The notes below the pieces were generated by a model. It had not been told where the DNA came from, did not search any database, and saw only the letters and a program-made list of their open reading frames with translations. A DNA stretch of 64,000 nt from Corynebacterium sp. p3-SID1056 (GTDB lineage: Bacteria > Actinomycetota > Actinomycetes > Mycobacteriales > Mycobacteriaceae): contig NZ_JALXXL010000003.1 in NCBI RefSeq assembly GCF_025152525.1, forward strand, positions 62,001 to 126,000, in the 5' to 3' direction. Shown here in pieces: positions 1 to 8,503 of the stretch; positions within the stretch are counted from its first letter, which is position 1, and every line of letters begins with the position of its first letter. The translations under genes were made by a program, and so were the position numbers.

Positions 1-2505
1 CGTCTTCCAGCCCGGGCCATATGCCGCGTCACGCCGTGCCGCCGCAGTCGCTGCCAGGGCGTCCTCGGCGTCCATCCCAGCCCCGATAGCCTCCAGGTAA
101 GCGTGCGCCATCGACCCATAGATCATCGCCAGGTTCTCTTCGAGCCCCACCATGCGCCCGAGCGTTTCGCGCATGGGGCACGCCAACAGTCCCTCGATGC
201 GCGATGGCGACAGCGTCGTCGCGTGGCGCAGGGGCTCGCTTATCGACGCCCCCGTCGTCCCCCACCACTGCTCCGGCGCTGCCCCGGCGACCCCGGCCTC
301 AGACAGCCGAGCCAGCTGCCGAGCCGCCTGGTTCCGAGTCGCCTCGTCCGAGGTTTCTGCAACGAGTGCTCGCCGCAACTCCGCGATCACCTCGTCGCGC
401 GCCAGGAGGCGGACGCGGACGTGCTCGTCGTCATCCGCACCGCTGCGGGTTGTCTCGCCCGGTGGAGCAACCACGGTGTCCGGCTCGATGCCGAAATCCT
501 CGCAGTACTCCTGGATGAACCTAGAGGGCACGATGAGTTCGTCACCGTCCTGGTCATCCACCGTGGTCACCAGCACGGCATCGCGCGCACGAGTCACCGC
601 CACCCAAAACAGGCGACGTTCCTCGGCCAGCCGCTCCGCGGTGTGCGACACCGGCACCTTCGGGTCCACCCCGTTGTCTATCAGGTCCACCAGGTCCTCC
701 TGACGGAACAGGGAGCCGGTCTCCCCCAGACTCGGCCACGAGTTTTCCTGGACGCCAGCAACGACAACGCGGGCGAATTCCTGGCCAGCCACACCGTGCG
801 CGGTCAGAAGTGCCACCGCGTCCGGTGTCGCCGCCCTGCGATCGCGCACACCCGTGGGCAGCTCCTGGGCAGAAATCTCTGCAATGAAGCTCTCGACTCC
901 GGCGGCGGCCCGGCGCTCTGTGAAGTCGCCGGCGGCGTCGAACAGCGCCATCGCCGCGTCGAGGTCGCGGTCGGCCTGGGACCCGCTCGCCCCGCCACGA
1001 AGCGCAACGGCGAGCAAGTGCTCAGAGAGGCCGGTGGCGTGCCACACCGCCCACAACACATCCTCCACGCTGCCGCCGTCGCGCTCGGCCTGCCGCCCCG
1101 CGTCCAACACCGCGCGGACACGTTCAAGTAACCCCCGCTCGCGGTCGGTGAGCACACTGCCGAAGTCTGGCAGCTCCTGCGTGCTGACCAGCAGCGCCTG
1201 CAGCGTCTCCTCAGCACGCGCGTCCGGCGCCCACCGGCGCAGCCCCCGCAGCAGTCGTCGCAGCGTGACCGGGTCAGTGCCGCCAACTGGCCCCAACAAG
1301 AGGTCTCGCCACTGAGCCGGGCTCAGCGCTTCGTGCAGCGCCCGCATACCGAGGAGCAACGCGGCCACAATGCGCTGCTCGCTCAAGACCACATCGGTGG
1401 GGTTGAGCATCACCGGCACTCCGGCTTGCAGCAGGCTTCGACGCACAGGTTCGATCAGCGACGTGGAACGCACCACGACAGCCATGTCGCGATAGGCCAC
1501 GTCCTCCTCCAGGTGCGCGCGGCGCAACGCGTCGCACACTGCCGACAACTGGGTTGCTTCATCCTGCGCAATCGCTACCGTGCGGCGCGGCTGCCGGCGT
1601 GATTCCCCCAAGTCGATCACGTCGTGTGCCAACCCGCCGAGGTCACGGAAGAACCGCGGCGAGGCGCCGCGGAAGTGGTAGATGGACTGCGCCTCGTCAC
1701 CGCCAACGACCCCGAGCTCCGCACACTCAAGCAAGCGGCGGATGAATGCTGCCGGGGCTGGGGCGAGATGCTGCGCATCATCGACGATCACGGTGTGCCA
1801 CTGCGCGGGGATCTCCCCGCGGAGCACTTCGGACACAAGCTCTGAAGCCGAGAAGCGCTTTCCCCCGGTCAGCGCCATGACCTGCTGGTACTCGTGGAGG
1901 AACTCCGCAGCCGCACTCCAAATTTCGACCCCGTGGCGCTTACCAAGGGCAGCAAGCTGCGCGGGGTCGAGGCCACGCTCGACGGCGCGCAGCAACACGT
2001 CGCGAAGCTGGCGGGCAAAGCCCACCATCCCCATCGCGGGACGCAACTCCACCGGCCAATTCCCGCGGCCGTCTTCGACTTGGCCACGCAGGAGCTCGCG
2101 AATGACCGCATCCTGTTCCGCACCCGAAATGAGCCGGATCTCCTGCTCGTAGCGCTGGCGAAGCACGGCGAACGCCAGGGAATGCACCGAGCGCACCAGC
2201 GGCGCGCTGCTGACAAAACCGCTCGCTGCGAGGCGGTCCGAGATCTCCGCGCGCATCCGCGCGGCCGCCTCCTTGGAGGAGGCAAGCACGACGATGCCGC
2301 TTGCGTCTTCTCCGTTTTTTGCGGCACGGCCGGCGGCGGCCACCGCAGTATCGACGAGGAAGCTCGTCACGCCAGCGCCGGCCTCACCGACAACTTTCCA
2401 CAGCCCGGCATCGGGCAGCGCTGTCGGCCACGTGCGCGCGGAAGTCTCACGCGTGCGCGGAACCAGGTAGGCCCGTGGGGTAAACGGAATCTGTGGTGCA
2501 TTCAT
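1..2505 (-). CDS. AdnA-like ATP-dependent helicase/nuclease subunit (partial, C-terminus off the window)
   Basis: This is a UvrD/Rep superfamily 1 helicase-nuclease. Only the first 835 codons are present. In actinobacteria such proteins pair with a second UvrD-nuclease (AdnA with AdnB) to resect double-strand breaks. The reading frame is open from an ATG at 2505. Visible parts are a Walker A region near residue 40 (GEAGAGVTS), Walker B near residue 241 (VDDAQHL), a motif IV-like YHFRGASP, motif VI near residue 632 (FWVAVTRARD), and the start of a Cas4/AddB-type nuclease near residue 770 (LSPSRIEGLLACP). The Walker A lysine is Val and the Walker B Asp-Glu is Asp-Asp, so the motor looks vestigial. 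It follows the TIGR02569 gene by 18 bp. No clear ribosome binding site is seen. The AdnA assignment rests on gene order and architecture. Confidence 0.82.
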   Translation of the reverse strand, partial: MNAPQIPFTPRAYLVPRTRETSARTWPTALPDAGLWKVVGEAGAGVTSFLVDTAVAAAGRAAKNGEDASGIVVLASSKEAAARMRAEISDRLAASGFVSSAPLVRSVHSLAFAVLRQRYEQEIRLISGAEQDAVIRELLRGQVEDGRGNWPVELRPAMGMVGFARQLRDVLLRAVERGLDPAQLAALGKRHGVEIWSAAAEFLHEYQQVMALTGGKRFSASELVSEVLRGEIPAQWHTVIVDDAQHLAPAPAAFIRRLLECAELGVVGGDEAQSIYHFRGASPRFFRDLGGLAHDVIDLGESRRQPRRTVAIAQDEATQLSAVCDALRRAHLEEDVAYRDMAVVVRSTSLIEPVRRSLLQAGVPVMLNPTDVVLSEQRIVAALLLGMRALHEALSPAQWRDLLLGPVGGTDPVTLRRLLRGLRRWAPDARAEETLQALLVSTQELPDFGSVLTDRERGLLERVRAVLDAGRQAERDGGSVEDVLWAVWHATGLSEHLLAVALRGGASGSQADRDLDAAMALFDAAGDFTERRAAAGVESFIAEISAQELPTGVRDRRAATPDAVALLTAHGVAGQEFARVVVAGVQENSWPSLGETGSLFRQEDLVDLIDNGVDPKVPVSHTAERLAEERRLFWVAVTRARDAVLVTTVDDQDGDELIVPSRFIQEYCEDFGIEPDTVVAPPGETTRSGADDDEHVRVRLLARDEVIAELRRALVAETSDEATRNQAARQLARLSEAGVAGAAPEQWWGTTGASISEPLRHATTLSPSRIEGLLACPMRETLGRMVGLEENLAMIYGSMAHAYLEAIGAGMDAEDALAATAAARRDAAYGPGWKT

Positions 2506-2523
2506 GAGCGCTAGTGTGCCAGG

Positions 2524-3243
2524 CTAGGCCGACATGAGGAGCTCACGCACCCGCCCCACACTCGAACCTATGTTCGTACGCGTCGCCTCACCTGTGATTT
2601 CACGATATTTCAGTGCGCGCTCGGCGAGTGCAAGCAAATCAGGAACGTGCGCCCACCGCCCGACCACGCCTGGGTCTACGGCCCGCAGCAGCAGCCCGTC
2701 GACCATCACCTGCGCGGCCGTGTAACCGCGCGGCCGCGGCTCCACCGAAGGCACCAACGTGCTCAGCACCGGAGCGTGCTTGTCCGAAAAAAGGCAGCAC
2801 GCCAAGAAATCCATGTGCGCAGTGACGAGGCCACCGGCTGCCGTGTGCGCGTCAAAGTCCCGCCACGCGGCGCGCTCCGCGTCCGCCCACATCCCCGTGC
2901 GCGCAGCTGGGGAGGGCGGGGTGAATGGGGCCAACGCCTCGTCGAGAAGCAGGGCCCCAGCCATCGCCTCATCCACTCGCGCTGTGGGGGCTCCGGGTGA
3001 GAACTCATTGGCACAGAAACCGCCGACCACCAGGCGGCCGTCGGTGGCACGCACCGGGCGCGCGACGTGCAAACCGGTCACGGTATCTGCGAGCTTCTCG
3101 CGGGTCTTACCCGACCACGCGGCGGTCGCAGACGCGGGCGCGACGACGATGTTGCCGAATTTGCGGCCGAAATCCCATGGCGCGCCCACGGGGCTTCCCG
3201 AGCCCTCGAGCTGGAACGCGGCAACAACGTGCCCCGGAATCAT
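2524..3243 (-). CDS. TIGR02569 family conserved actinobacterial protein
   Basis: This 239-residue soluble protein looks like the actinobacteria-restricted TIGR02569 family, whose function is unknown. It opens with VVAAFQLEGSGSPVGAPWDF and contains an HMDFLACCLF stretch near its middle. No signal peptide or membrane segment is visible. It lies between the DUF3152 gene (12 bp upstream) and the AdnA-like gene (18 bp downstream), all on the minus strand, so the three are probably one transcript. The same neighbourhood occurs around M. tuberculosis Rv3202c to Rv3207c. The family call is from memory of sequence and context. I do not infer an enzymatic role. Confidence 0.75.
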   Translation of the reverse strand: MIPGHVVAAFQLEGSGSPVGAPWDFGRKFGNIVVAPASATAAWSGKTREKLADTVTGLHVARPVRATDGRLVVGGFCANEFSPGAPTARVDEAMAGALLLDEALAPFTPPSPAARTGMWADAERAAWRDFDAHTAAGGLVTAHMDFLACCLFSDKHAPVLSTLVPSVEPRPRGYTAAQVMVDGLLLRAVDPGVVGRWAHVPDLLALAERALKYREITGEATRTNIGSSVGRVRELLMSA

Positions 3244-3255
3244 GCAGATGCCCCC

Positions 3256-4254
3256 TTACTTCGATGCTGGGCGCGGGTACGGCCACGGATTCGTGCGGCA
3301 GCGCTTGTGGTCGTCCGGGTACGCCCCTTCCGAATCCAATGCGTGCAGCTGGGAGTTATCCAAGCTCAGCGTCTGCTGCATCATCACCGGAGCGAGCGCC
3401 CCGTCCTCGCGGCAGGCTTCGTGGGTGGCAAACCCGAGTGCATGGCCCACCTCGTGGTTGATCACGTACTGGCGGTAGCGCCCCAGATCGCCCTCGAAAG
3501 GCACGGCACCCCGCACCCAGCGGGCCTCGTTCAACAGCACCGTGTCCTCGCCGGTGATTGTCGTGCGGCAGCTGGTCTCCATATCCAGGTTTACCCCGCA
3601 CAGCTCCTTCGTCGTCGCCTGCGACGTCAACCGGATCTTCACATCCGGCTCTTGGTCCAGCGTGACATGCTCGAAGCCGAAGCGCGGGTCGTTCGTCCAG
3701 CTGCGAGGATCGGCCAGCGTGGCGTCGATCATCTTGGCGAACGCACCGTCACCGCCATAGGAGGTGGTGTCCACGCCGTTTTCAATCTCCACGACGTAGC
3801 GCAACTTCAGCTCTTTGCCCTCCCCCACGTTCAAGCCAGGTTCGCCAACAGTGCGGTACGTGCCGTCACCTGCCTGGGTAAACGGACCGCCGGGCGGAAG
3901 CTCGTCCTCCCCGTGTTCGCCCTCCGGCAACACCGCGGGCGCTCGGCCCGCCTCATCGCCACTGTCTCCGCCGCCCGGGGCCGTTGCGGTGTGCGCGTCA
4001 GCCTCGCCGGCCGCTTCCACTACGGAAGAGCCGGGGTTTTGGAACATATTGACGAGCACAAACACGGTCAACACGGCAAGCACAGGCAGGGCGTACGCGC
4101 GCCACCCGTATTCACGGGCAAAGCGCACGAGACGACCCTCGCCGTCGTCGTCGCCCTCCCAGTCTCCGAAGAAATCCTCCGCATCATCTGCGCCCCAGTC
4201 CCCTGCCGGGTCCGCGGGCGCAGATGCTGCGGCACGCCTGTGCCTACTCGTCAT
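3256..4254 (-). CDS. DUF3152 membrane-anchored metzincin-like protein
   Basis: This 332-residue protein has an acidic cytoplasmic N-terminus (about residues 1-55), one membrane segment near residues 58-80, a variable linker, and an extracytoplasmic domain with a zinc-binding motif HEVGHALGFATHEAC near residue 264. That matches HExxHxxGxxH metalloproteases, and the domain fits DUF3152. The substrate is unknown. A nearby methionine (VMMQQTLS) could form the Met-turn. The gene is 11 bp downstream of DUF3107 and 12 bp upstream of the TIGR02569 gene, suggesting a shared operon. It is probably a cell-envelope protease or a metal-binding relic; activity is inferred from the motif only. Confidence 0.85.
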   Translation of the reverse strand: MTSRHRRAAASAPADPAGDWGADDAEDFFGDWEGDDDGEGRLVRFAREYGWRAYALPVLAVLTVFVLVNMFQNPGSSVVEAAGEADAHTATAPGGGDSGDEAGRAPAVLPEGEHGEDELPPGGPFTQAGDGTYRTVGEPGLNVGEGKELKLRYVVEIENGVDTTSYGGDGAFAKMIDATLADPRSWTNDPRFGFEHVTLDQEPDVKIRLTSQATTKELCGVNLDMETSCRTTITGEDTVLLNEARWVRGAVPFEGDLGRYRQYVINHEVGHALGFATHEACREDGALAPVMMQQTLSLDNSQLHALDSEGAYPDDHKRCRTNPWPYPRPASK

Positions 4255-4265
4255 AACCTCACAAT

Positions 4266-4490
4266 CTATCGCATGAAGCCGACACTGCGTGCGGTGGTCG
4301 AGCCCTGCTCCACGTACGCGACTCGATCGGTGCGGATGAGGTAGGTCCGCTCCTTCTCATCGACGACCTTGACCGTGGCCTGGCCGGCATCGATCGCCTG
4401 CTCAATGGTGGAGATGAAATCGTTCTGGCCCTCCGGCAGCTTAATGACGAGCTCGCGCGGGGTATCGGCCAAACCAATCTTGATGTCCAT
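4266..4490 (-). CDS. DUF3107 family small protein
   Basis: This 74-residue protein matches the DUF3107 family (M. tuberculosis Rv3208A, TB9.4) in length and in its start, MDIKIGLADTPRELVIKL. It is soluble with no known function. It is the first gene of the minus-strand group DUF3107-DUF3152-TIGR02569-AdnA. An AGGAAC-type ribosome binding site precedes the start. A TACAAT box at 4575-4570 on the minus strand could be its promoter, giving a leader of about 70 nt. The gene is divergent from the DEAD-box helicase. Confidence 0.9.
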   Translation of the reverse strand: MDIKIGLADTPRELVIKLPEGQNDFISTIEQAIDAGQATVKVVDEKERTYLIRTDRVAYVEQGSTTARSVGFMR

Positions 4491-4569
4491 GAGTTACGCT
4501 CACGTTCCTTTAAAACTTGAAGTGACTTCGTTGTATATGCATTAACGCTCATGACCGAGCAGTGGCCCC

Positions 4570-4575
4570 ATTGTA
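4570..4575 (-). promoter_or_regulatory. Possible -10 box of the DUF3107 operon
   Basis: TACAAT reads on the minus strand about 80 nt upstream of the DUF3107 start. It is close to the actinobacterial -10 consensus. No clear -35 box is seen, and other AT-rich hexamers lie nearer the gene. Confidence 0.35.
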
Positions 4576-4587
4576 ACGGCCCCGGGC

Positions 4588-4593
4588 TAAGAT
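4588..4593 (+). promoter_or_regulatory. -10 box for a leaderless DEAD-box helicase mRNA
   Basis: TAAGAT fits TANNNT and ends 6 nt before the GTG at 4600. That spacing places transcription start on the start codon, which explains the absence of a ribosome binding site. Confidence 0.6.
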
Positions 4594-4599
4594 GAGCGT

Positions 4600-5910
4600 G
4601 TGCGTAGATCAGCTGAGAGTGAACACCACGACGCGCCCACCTTCGCGGCACTGGGCGTGGCCGCCGAACTGCTCGACGCGCTCGCCGAGCAGTCCATCAC
4701 CAACACGTTTTCCATCCAAGAGCTCGCGGTACCGCTGGCGTTGGAAGGCCGGGATCTCATCGGCCAGGCCCGCACGGGGATGGGCAAAACCTATGCCTTC
4801 GGCGTTCCCCTGCTCGACCGGGTCTTCGACGATGCCCGGATCGCGGAACTCGACGGCACGCCACGCGCCCTCGTCGTCGTCCCCACCCGAGAGCTGGCCG
4901 TGCAGGTCGGCGAGGATCTCCACCGAACAGCGAAATACACGCCGGTACGCTGCGCCACCATCTACGGCGGCACCCCCTACGATGAGCAGCTTAGCGAGCT
5001 TGAGCGTGGCGTGGACGTAGTGATTGGCACCCCGGGCCGACTGATCGACCTCCACGACCGGGGCGACCTCGATTTGGGGCATGTGGCGATCCTCGTGCTC
5101 GATGAGGCCGACGAGATGCTGGATATGGGCTTTTTGCCCGACATTCAGAAGCTGTGGTCGGCGCTGCCAGACTCGCTGCAGACCATGCTCTTTTCCGCGA
5201 CGATGCCAGCGCCCATCCTCACGCTGGCGCGCTCCATGATGCGCACGCCAGTGCACATGCGTGCGGAGTCTGCAGATGCTTCGGCCACTCACGTCACCAC
5301 GAACCAGGTGGTCTTCCAATCGCACCGCATGGACAAACCCGAAGTGTTAGCCCGCATTTTGCAGGCACGCGGGCGGGAGCGCACCATCATCTTCGCGCGC
5401 ACCAAGCGCACCGCGGCCTCGGTGGCGGAAGACCTGGCGCGCCGTGGGTTCCTCGTCGGCACTGTGCACGGAGACTTGCGCCAAGAGGCCCGTCAGAAGT
5501 CGCTGGACGCGTTCCGCTCTGGAGAGGTAGACATCCTCGTGGCCACAGACGTGGCAGCCCGCGGCATCGACGTCGATGAGGTCACCCATGTGATCAACTA
5601 CCAGACACCGGACGACCCGATGACCTACGTCCACCGCATCGGGCGCACGGGCCGCGCGGGGCACTCCGGCACAGCGGTGACCCTGGTCGGTTTTGACGAG
5701 GTGTACAAGTGGGAGCAAATCAACGATGAGCTTGAGCTCGCGCAGCCGACACCCCCGACCTGGTTCTCTACCTCGCCGGAGCTCTTCGATGCGCTAGATA
5801 TCCCGGAGTCGGCTTCCGCCACCGTCGGGCGGCCGCGTAAAGTGCTCGGGAGCCGGCCGGCGAAGCAGCGCACGGCCAAGAGACCAAAGCAGGGAAGGAA
5901 ACGTCGTTGA
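4600..5910 (+). CDS. DEAD/DEAH-box RNA helicase (RhlE type)
   Basis: This 436-residue ATP-dependent RNA helicase has all core motifs in order: a Q-motif region (IQELAVPLAL), Walker A ARTGMGKT, PTRELAVQV, TPGR, DEAD in VLDEADEMLDMGF, SAT in FSATMP, DVAARGID, and HRIGRTGRAG. A short basic C-terminal tail (RPAKQRTAKRPKQGRKRR) may bind RNA. It probably acts in ribosome assembly or mRNA turnover. The GTG start at 4600 is chosen because TAAGAT lies 6 nt upstream; a longer frame is not supported. It overlaps the next gene by 4 bp, implying translational coupling. Confidence 0.93.
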   Translation: MRRSAESEHHDAPTFAALGVAAELLDALAEQSITNTFSIQELAVPLALEGRDLIGQARTGMGKTYAFGVPLLDRVFDDARIAELDGTPRALVVVPTRELAVQVGEDLHRTAKYTPVRCATIYGGTPYDEQLSELERGVDVVIGTPGRLIDLHDRGDLDLGHVAILVLDEADEMLDMGFLPDIQKLWSALPDSLQTMLFSATMPAPILTLARSMMRTPVHMRAESADASATHVTTNQVVFQSHRMDKPEVLARILQARGRERTIIFARTKRTAASVAEDLARRGFLVGTVHGDLRQEARQKSLDAFRSGEVDILVATDVAARGIDVDEVTHVINYQTPDDPMTYVHRIGRTGRAGHSGTAVTLVGFDEVYKWEQINDELELAQPTPPTWFSTSPELFDALDIPESASATVGRPRKVLGSRPAKQRTAKRPKQGRKRR

Positions 5911-7115
5911 AAGCTCCGCTGCGACGCACCAAAGGCGACCTGATTGCCACCGCGGTGATTGCCGCGCTTTCTTTAGGGCTCGTCGGGACCGCGTATTTCA
6001 CTGCTCCGATCCGCTCCTCCGAGCTGGTCTCCGCCTCCGAGGAGCACGAAAACTACGGCCAACTGGCCGTCGTGCCGAAAGGACTTAACGAGTCCTTCCG
6101 CCTGCCAGACACCTCCCCCGGTACGGCACCGCTCGTCGTCGATGGGATGCTCATCACTTACAACGAGGGCACGATCACCGCGACCACCCCAGAGGGCGAC
6201 ACGGCGTGGACCTACCACCGCAAAGAGGAGCTGTGTGGCCTCAGCGGCGCGTGGGGCAAGGTAGTCGCGAATTACCGCGGCAACGCCGGCTGCGGCGATG
6301 TCGTTGCCATCAACGCGTTCACCGGCGAGTACGCCTCGACGCGTTCCGCCCCCGGCCCGGAGCAGATCAGCACTGTGGCCTCAAACGATCACGTGGGCCA
6401 AGTTGACCGGAACAAGGTGGAGCTGTGGCGCTCGGACATGGTGCGCACCGTGGAATACGGCACGATTGAGGCCCCGCAGGAGCCGAACATGCAGCCCAAC
6501 GAGTGCCCCATTACCTCGGCGTTGACCCGCACGGAGCTGCTGGCCGTAACTGAGGAGTGCAACGGCGAGACCTTCCTGCGCTTCCAAAAGACAACGCCCG
6601 AAGATTCCCGCGAGCCGGAGATGCACGCTTCGGTGCAGCTGCAGGATGGCGCGTACCTCGTGGGCATTTCCCAGGACGCCGCGGCGATCTACGACCCGGC
6701 CTCGTCGGAGGTCCGCTCCTACCAGATGGACGGCAAAGAGCTCACCTCCGCACAGATCCCGGACTTGGGCGAGCCAAGCTCGCTTGCCGACGGCACGCGG
6801 ATCCTCCCCACCCAGGATCTCCCCCACCACATGAGCTACTTCCAAAACGACTACCTGGTGCTCATGGACCCTGCTGAACTGGGCGTGACCGGTGTATTCC
6901 AGGGGGCGCTGGGCACCGGTTTCTCCGCCGGCGACCGCCTTCTCTATGCTTCGTCGACGGGCGTTGCGGTGGTCAATTGGGACAAGAACTCGGTCGAGAC
7001 CATTATCCCCGTCGACCGCGGCGACTACTCGGGCCCGATCTCCATTAACTCAGCGGGCCCGACCGTGGTGGAAAAGCGCGGCGAGGAAGTCGTCGTCCTC
7101 GCAATCGAGGAGTAA
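5907..7115 (+). CDS. Membrane-anchored Rv3212-like conserved protein, PQQ-like propeller
   Basis: This 402-residue protein has an N-terminal signal-anchor (about residues 11-32) and an extracytoplasmic region with repeated beta-strand patterns such as NEGTITATTPEGDTAWTYH, typical of PQQ-like propeller blades. Several paired cysteines (ELCGLSG, NAGCGDV, NECPI, EECNGE) could form disulfides outside the membrane. The start is TTG at 5907, overlapping the helicase stop, with a good GGAAGGAAA ribosome binding site. Position next to an RhlE-type gene matches M. tuberculosis Rv3211-Rv3212. The function is unknown. Confidence 0.8.
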   Translation: MKAPLRRTKGDLIATAVIAALSLGLVGTAYFTAPIRSSELVSASEEHENYGQLAVVPKGLNESFRLPDTSPGTAPLVVDGMLITYNEGTITATTPEGDTAWTYHRKEELCGLSGAWGKVVANYRGNAGCGDVVAINAFTGEYASTRSAPGPEQISTVASNDHVGQVDRNKVELWRSDMVRTVEYGTIEAPQEPNMQPNECPITSALTRTELLAVTEECNGETFLRFQKTTPEDSREPEMHASVQLQDGAYLVGISQDAAAIYDPASSEVRSYQMDGKELTSAQIPDLGEPSSLADGTRILPTQDLPHHMSYFQNDYLVLMDPAELGVTGVFQGALGTGFSAGDRLLYASSTGVAVVNWDKNSVETIIPVDRGDYSGPISINSAGPTVVEKRGEEVVVLAIEE

Positions 7116-7119
7116 CCCC

Positions 7120-7650
7120 CTAGCGCTCGGACTTGCGAATTTCGTAGCGCGCTTCGTTGTAACGGGCTGACTCCGGGTGAAACACCGTATACAGCACGAG
7201 TGCGGTAGACAGCAGCGTGGCAATTCCCAGCAGGATTGCGCCACCGGAGAACATATAGAAGGCCACGCCGGTCAAAATCGCCTCGATCAGCACGATCGCG
7301 CCTGTGCTGCGGGGTGTACCGCGCAGCGTGGACACCGCGACGAAGGCAACGAAGCCGAAAATGAGCAGCACAAAGATTGCGGTACCGAGCGAGACAAAGT
7401 TGGCTGCGGCCGACTCGGATTCAAGGGTGCTGTGGTCGACTCCCACCAGCTGGGTGTAAATGAGGCTGGCTGCGTAGCCAAACATTGCAAGACACTGCAC
7501 GAGCACCACGATGGCGCCGAAGCGCATCAGCGGCGGCACCGTGGCGCTGATGCGCTGCGCGGTGTCGAGATCCATCGGCGAGTGCGGGGCGCGCGACCGC
7601 TTTCGCCGCGAGGAGTTGGTGGACTGGTTGTTTGAGTCTTTGTTGGTCAC
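7120..7650 (-). CDS. Hypothetical four-helix membrane protein
   Basis: I do not recognise this 176-residue protein. It has a polar, Ser/Asn/Arg-rich N-terminus (about 40 residues) and four hydrophobic segments near residues 43-66, 84-106, 115-137 and 139-157. It ends with a charged tail. It is convergent with the preceding gene, 4 bp apart. The arrangement is typical of small actinobacterial membrane proteins of unknown role. Confidence 0.75.
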   Translation of the reverse strand: MTNKDSNNQSTNSSRRKRSRAPHSPMDLDTAQRISATVPPLMRFGAIVVLVQCLAMFGYAASLIYTQLVGVDHSTLESESAAANFVSLGTAIFVLLIFGFVAFVAVSTLRGTPRSTGAIVLIEAILTGVAFYMFSGGAILLGIATLLSTALVLYTVFHPESARYNEARYEIRKSER

Positions 7651-7867
7651 ACTGCGTTAGTCTATCCGTCACTTTGGCGAATGCAGCAGCGGCGGCTCCT
7701 GCCAATCTCCCCCAGCTCGTCCGAGGAAAGTCACAGGTGGACGATTTGACCTTCTCCAGTACGTATGCGTGCACAAAATTCGCTGTTTCCGCAGTTCAAC
7801 ACCATAGTGCTCAGTACGAAAAATCATGGGCAATCCCAATATGAACTACCCGCGCAACAAATATTCG

Positions 7868-7883
7868 TATGATTCCTATCACA
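7868..7883. promoter_or_regulatory. Candidate GlxR/CRP binding site
   Basis: TATGA-N6-TCACA differs by one base from the CRP-family palindrome TGTGA-N6-TCACA used by corynebacterial GlxR. It lies about 258 bp upstream of the whiB1 start. In M. tuberculosis the CRP homologue controls whiB1, which makes this site plausible. Confidence 0.45.
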
Positions 7884-7948
7884 ATTTGCGGTTTACCCCT
7901 AGCGGACATTGCTTTTTCATGCCATGATTCTCAGGTAGCAAAAACAAC

Positions 7949-7966
7949 GGGCTGGTAACACAGCCC
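7949..7966. repeat. Inverted repeat 1 in the whiB1 leader
   Basis: GGGCTG and CAGCCC are separated by 6 nt, forming a 6-bp perfect stem. Confidence 0.5.
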
Positions 7967-7992
7967 TTAACCCTAAGACACCACAGGGTTAA
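7967..7992. repeat. Inverted repeat 2 in the whiB1 leader
   Basis: TTAACCCT and AGGGTTAA are separated by 10 nt, forming an 8-bp perfect stem that directly abuts inverted repeat 1. Confidence 0.55.
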
Positions 7993-8140
7993 CGCCAGGG
8001 AAACCGGCAGACGGAACTCGCAAGAGCACACCGCCCGGATCCTGGAATCAAACTTCGTTTGCAACTCGCCTCGCACCCCGGGGCGATGAAGTGGTGTGCG
8101 CAACAACTGTTCAACGCTTATGTGTAAGGAGTATTTCACC

Positions 8141-8404
8141 ATGGATTGGCGCCACGAAGCAATTTGCCGCGACGAGGACCCGGAGCTCTTCTTCCCGGTC
8201 GGCAACTCCGGCCCCGCACTGTCCCAGATCGCCCAGGCCAAGCTGGTCTGCAACCGCTGCCCCGTCACCTCCCAGTGCCTGAAGTGGGCACTGGAAACCG
8301 GCCAGGATGCCGGCGTGTGGGGCGGCCTGTCCGAGGAAGAGCGTCGCGCCATCAAGCGTCGCAACAAGGCGCTGGCCCGCAACCGCGCACGCCTGTCGGC
8401 CTAA
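8141..8404 (+). CDS. whiB1: WhiB1-type iron-sulfur transcription regulator (WhcE)
   Basis: This 87-residue Wbl protein has four cysteines that bind a 4Fe-4S cluster (AICRDED, VCNRCPV, SQCLKW), the turn motif GVWGG, and a basic C-terminal DNA-binding tail. It closely resembles mycobacterial WhiB1 and corynebacterial WhcE, redox- or NO-responsive regulators that work with the primary sigma factor. The ATG at 8141 is chosen over in-frame codons from 8096 because AAGGAG lies 9 nt upstream and the protein then begins MDWRHEA as in the family. It lies near sigH, as in other corynebacteria, and upstream of bL37. Confidence 0.96.
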   Translation: MDWRHEAICRDEDPELFFPVGNSGPALSQIAQAKLVCNRCPVTSQCLKWALETGQDAGVWGGLSEEERRAIKRRNKALARNRARLSA

Positions 8405-8470
8405 ACCTCACCACCGTACGCGCACAGAATTTCCCTGTAGGCGTGTGTGAGCGATAAAGTGGAATACCTG

Positions 8471-8476
8471 TACTTT
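8471..8476 (+). promoter_or_regulatory. Possible -10 box for bL37
   Basis: TACTTT lies about 28 nt upstream of the bL37 start, in the 99-bp gap after whiB1. It suggests that the ribosomal protein gene has its own promoter. No -35 box is evident. Confidence 0.3.
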
Positions 8477-8503
8477 TAATCGCCCAATTCGAAGGAGGCC
8501 CCC

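Larger units (their letters stand above)
7651..8140. other. 490-bp intergenic region upstream of whiB1
   Basis: No credible gene is seen. The region is more AT-rich than its flanks. It holds a CRP/GlxR-like dyad (7868-7883), two adjacent inverted repeats (7949-7966 and 7967-7992), and further possible pairings towards whiB1, such as GCACACC at about 8024 with GGTGTGC at about 8093. It probably contains the whiB1 promoter and a long structured leader. Confidence 0.6.

Noticed and set aside
8096..8140. Longer start for whiB1
   Set aside because: AAGGAG is placed for the ATG at 8141, and known WhiB1 proteins begin at MDWRH.
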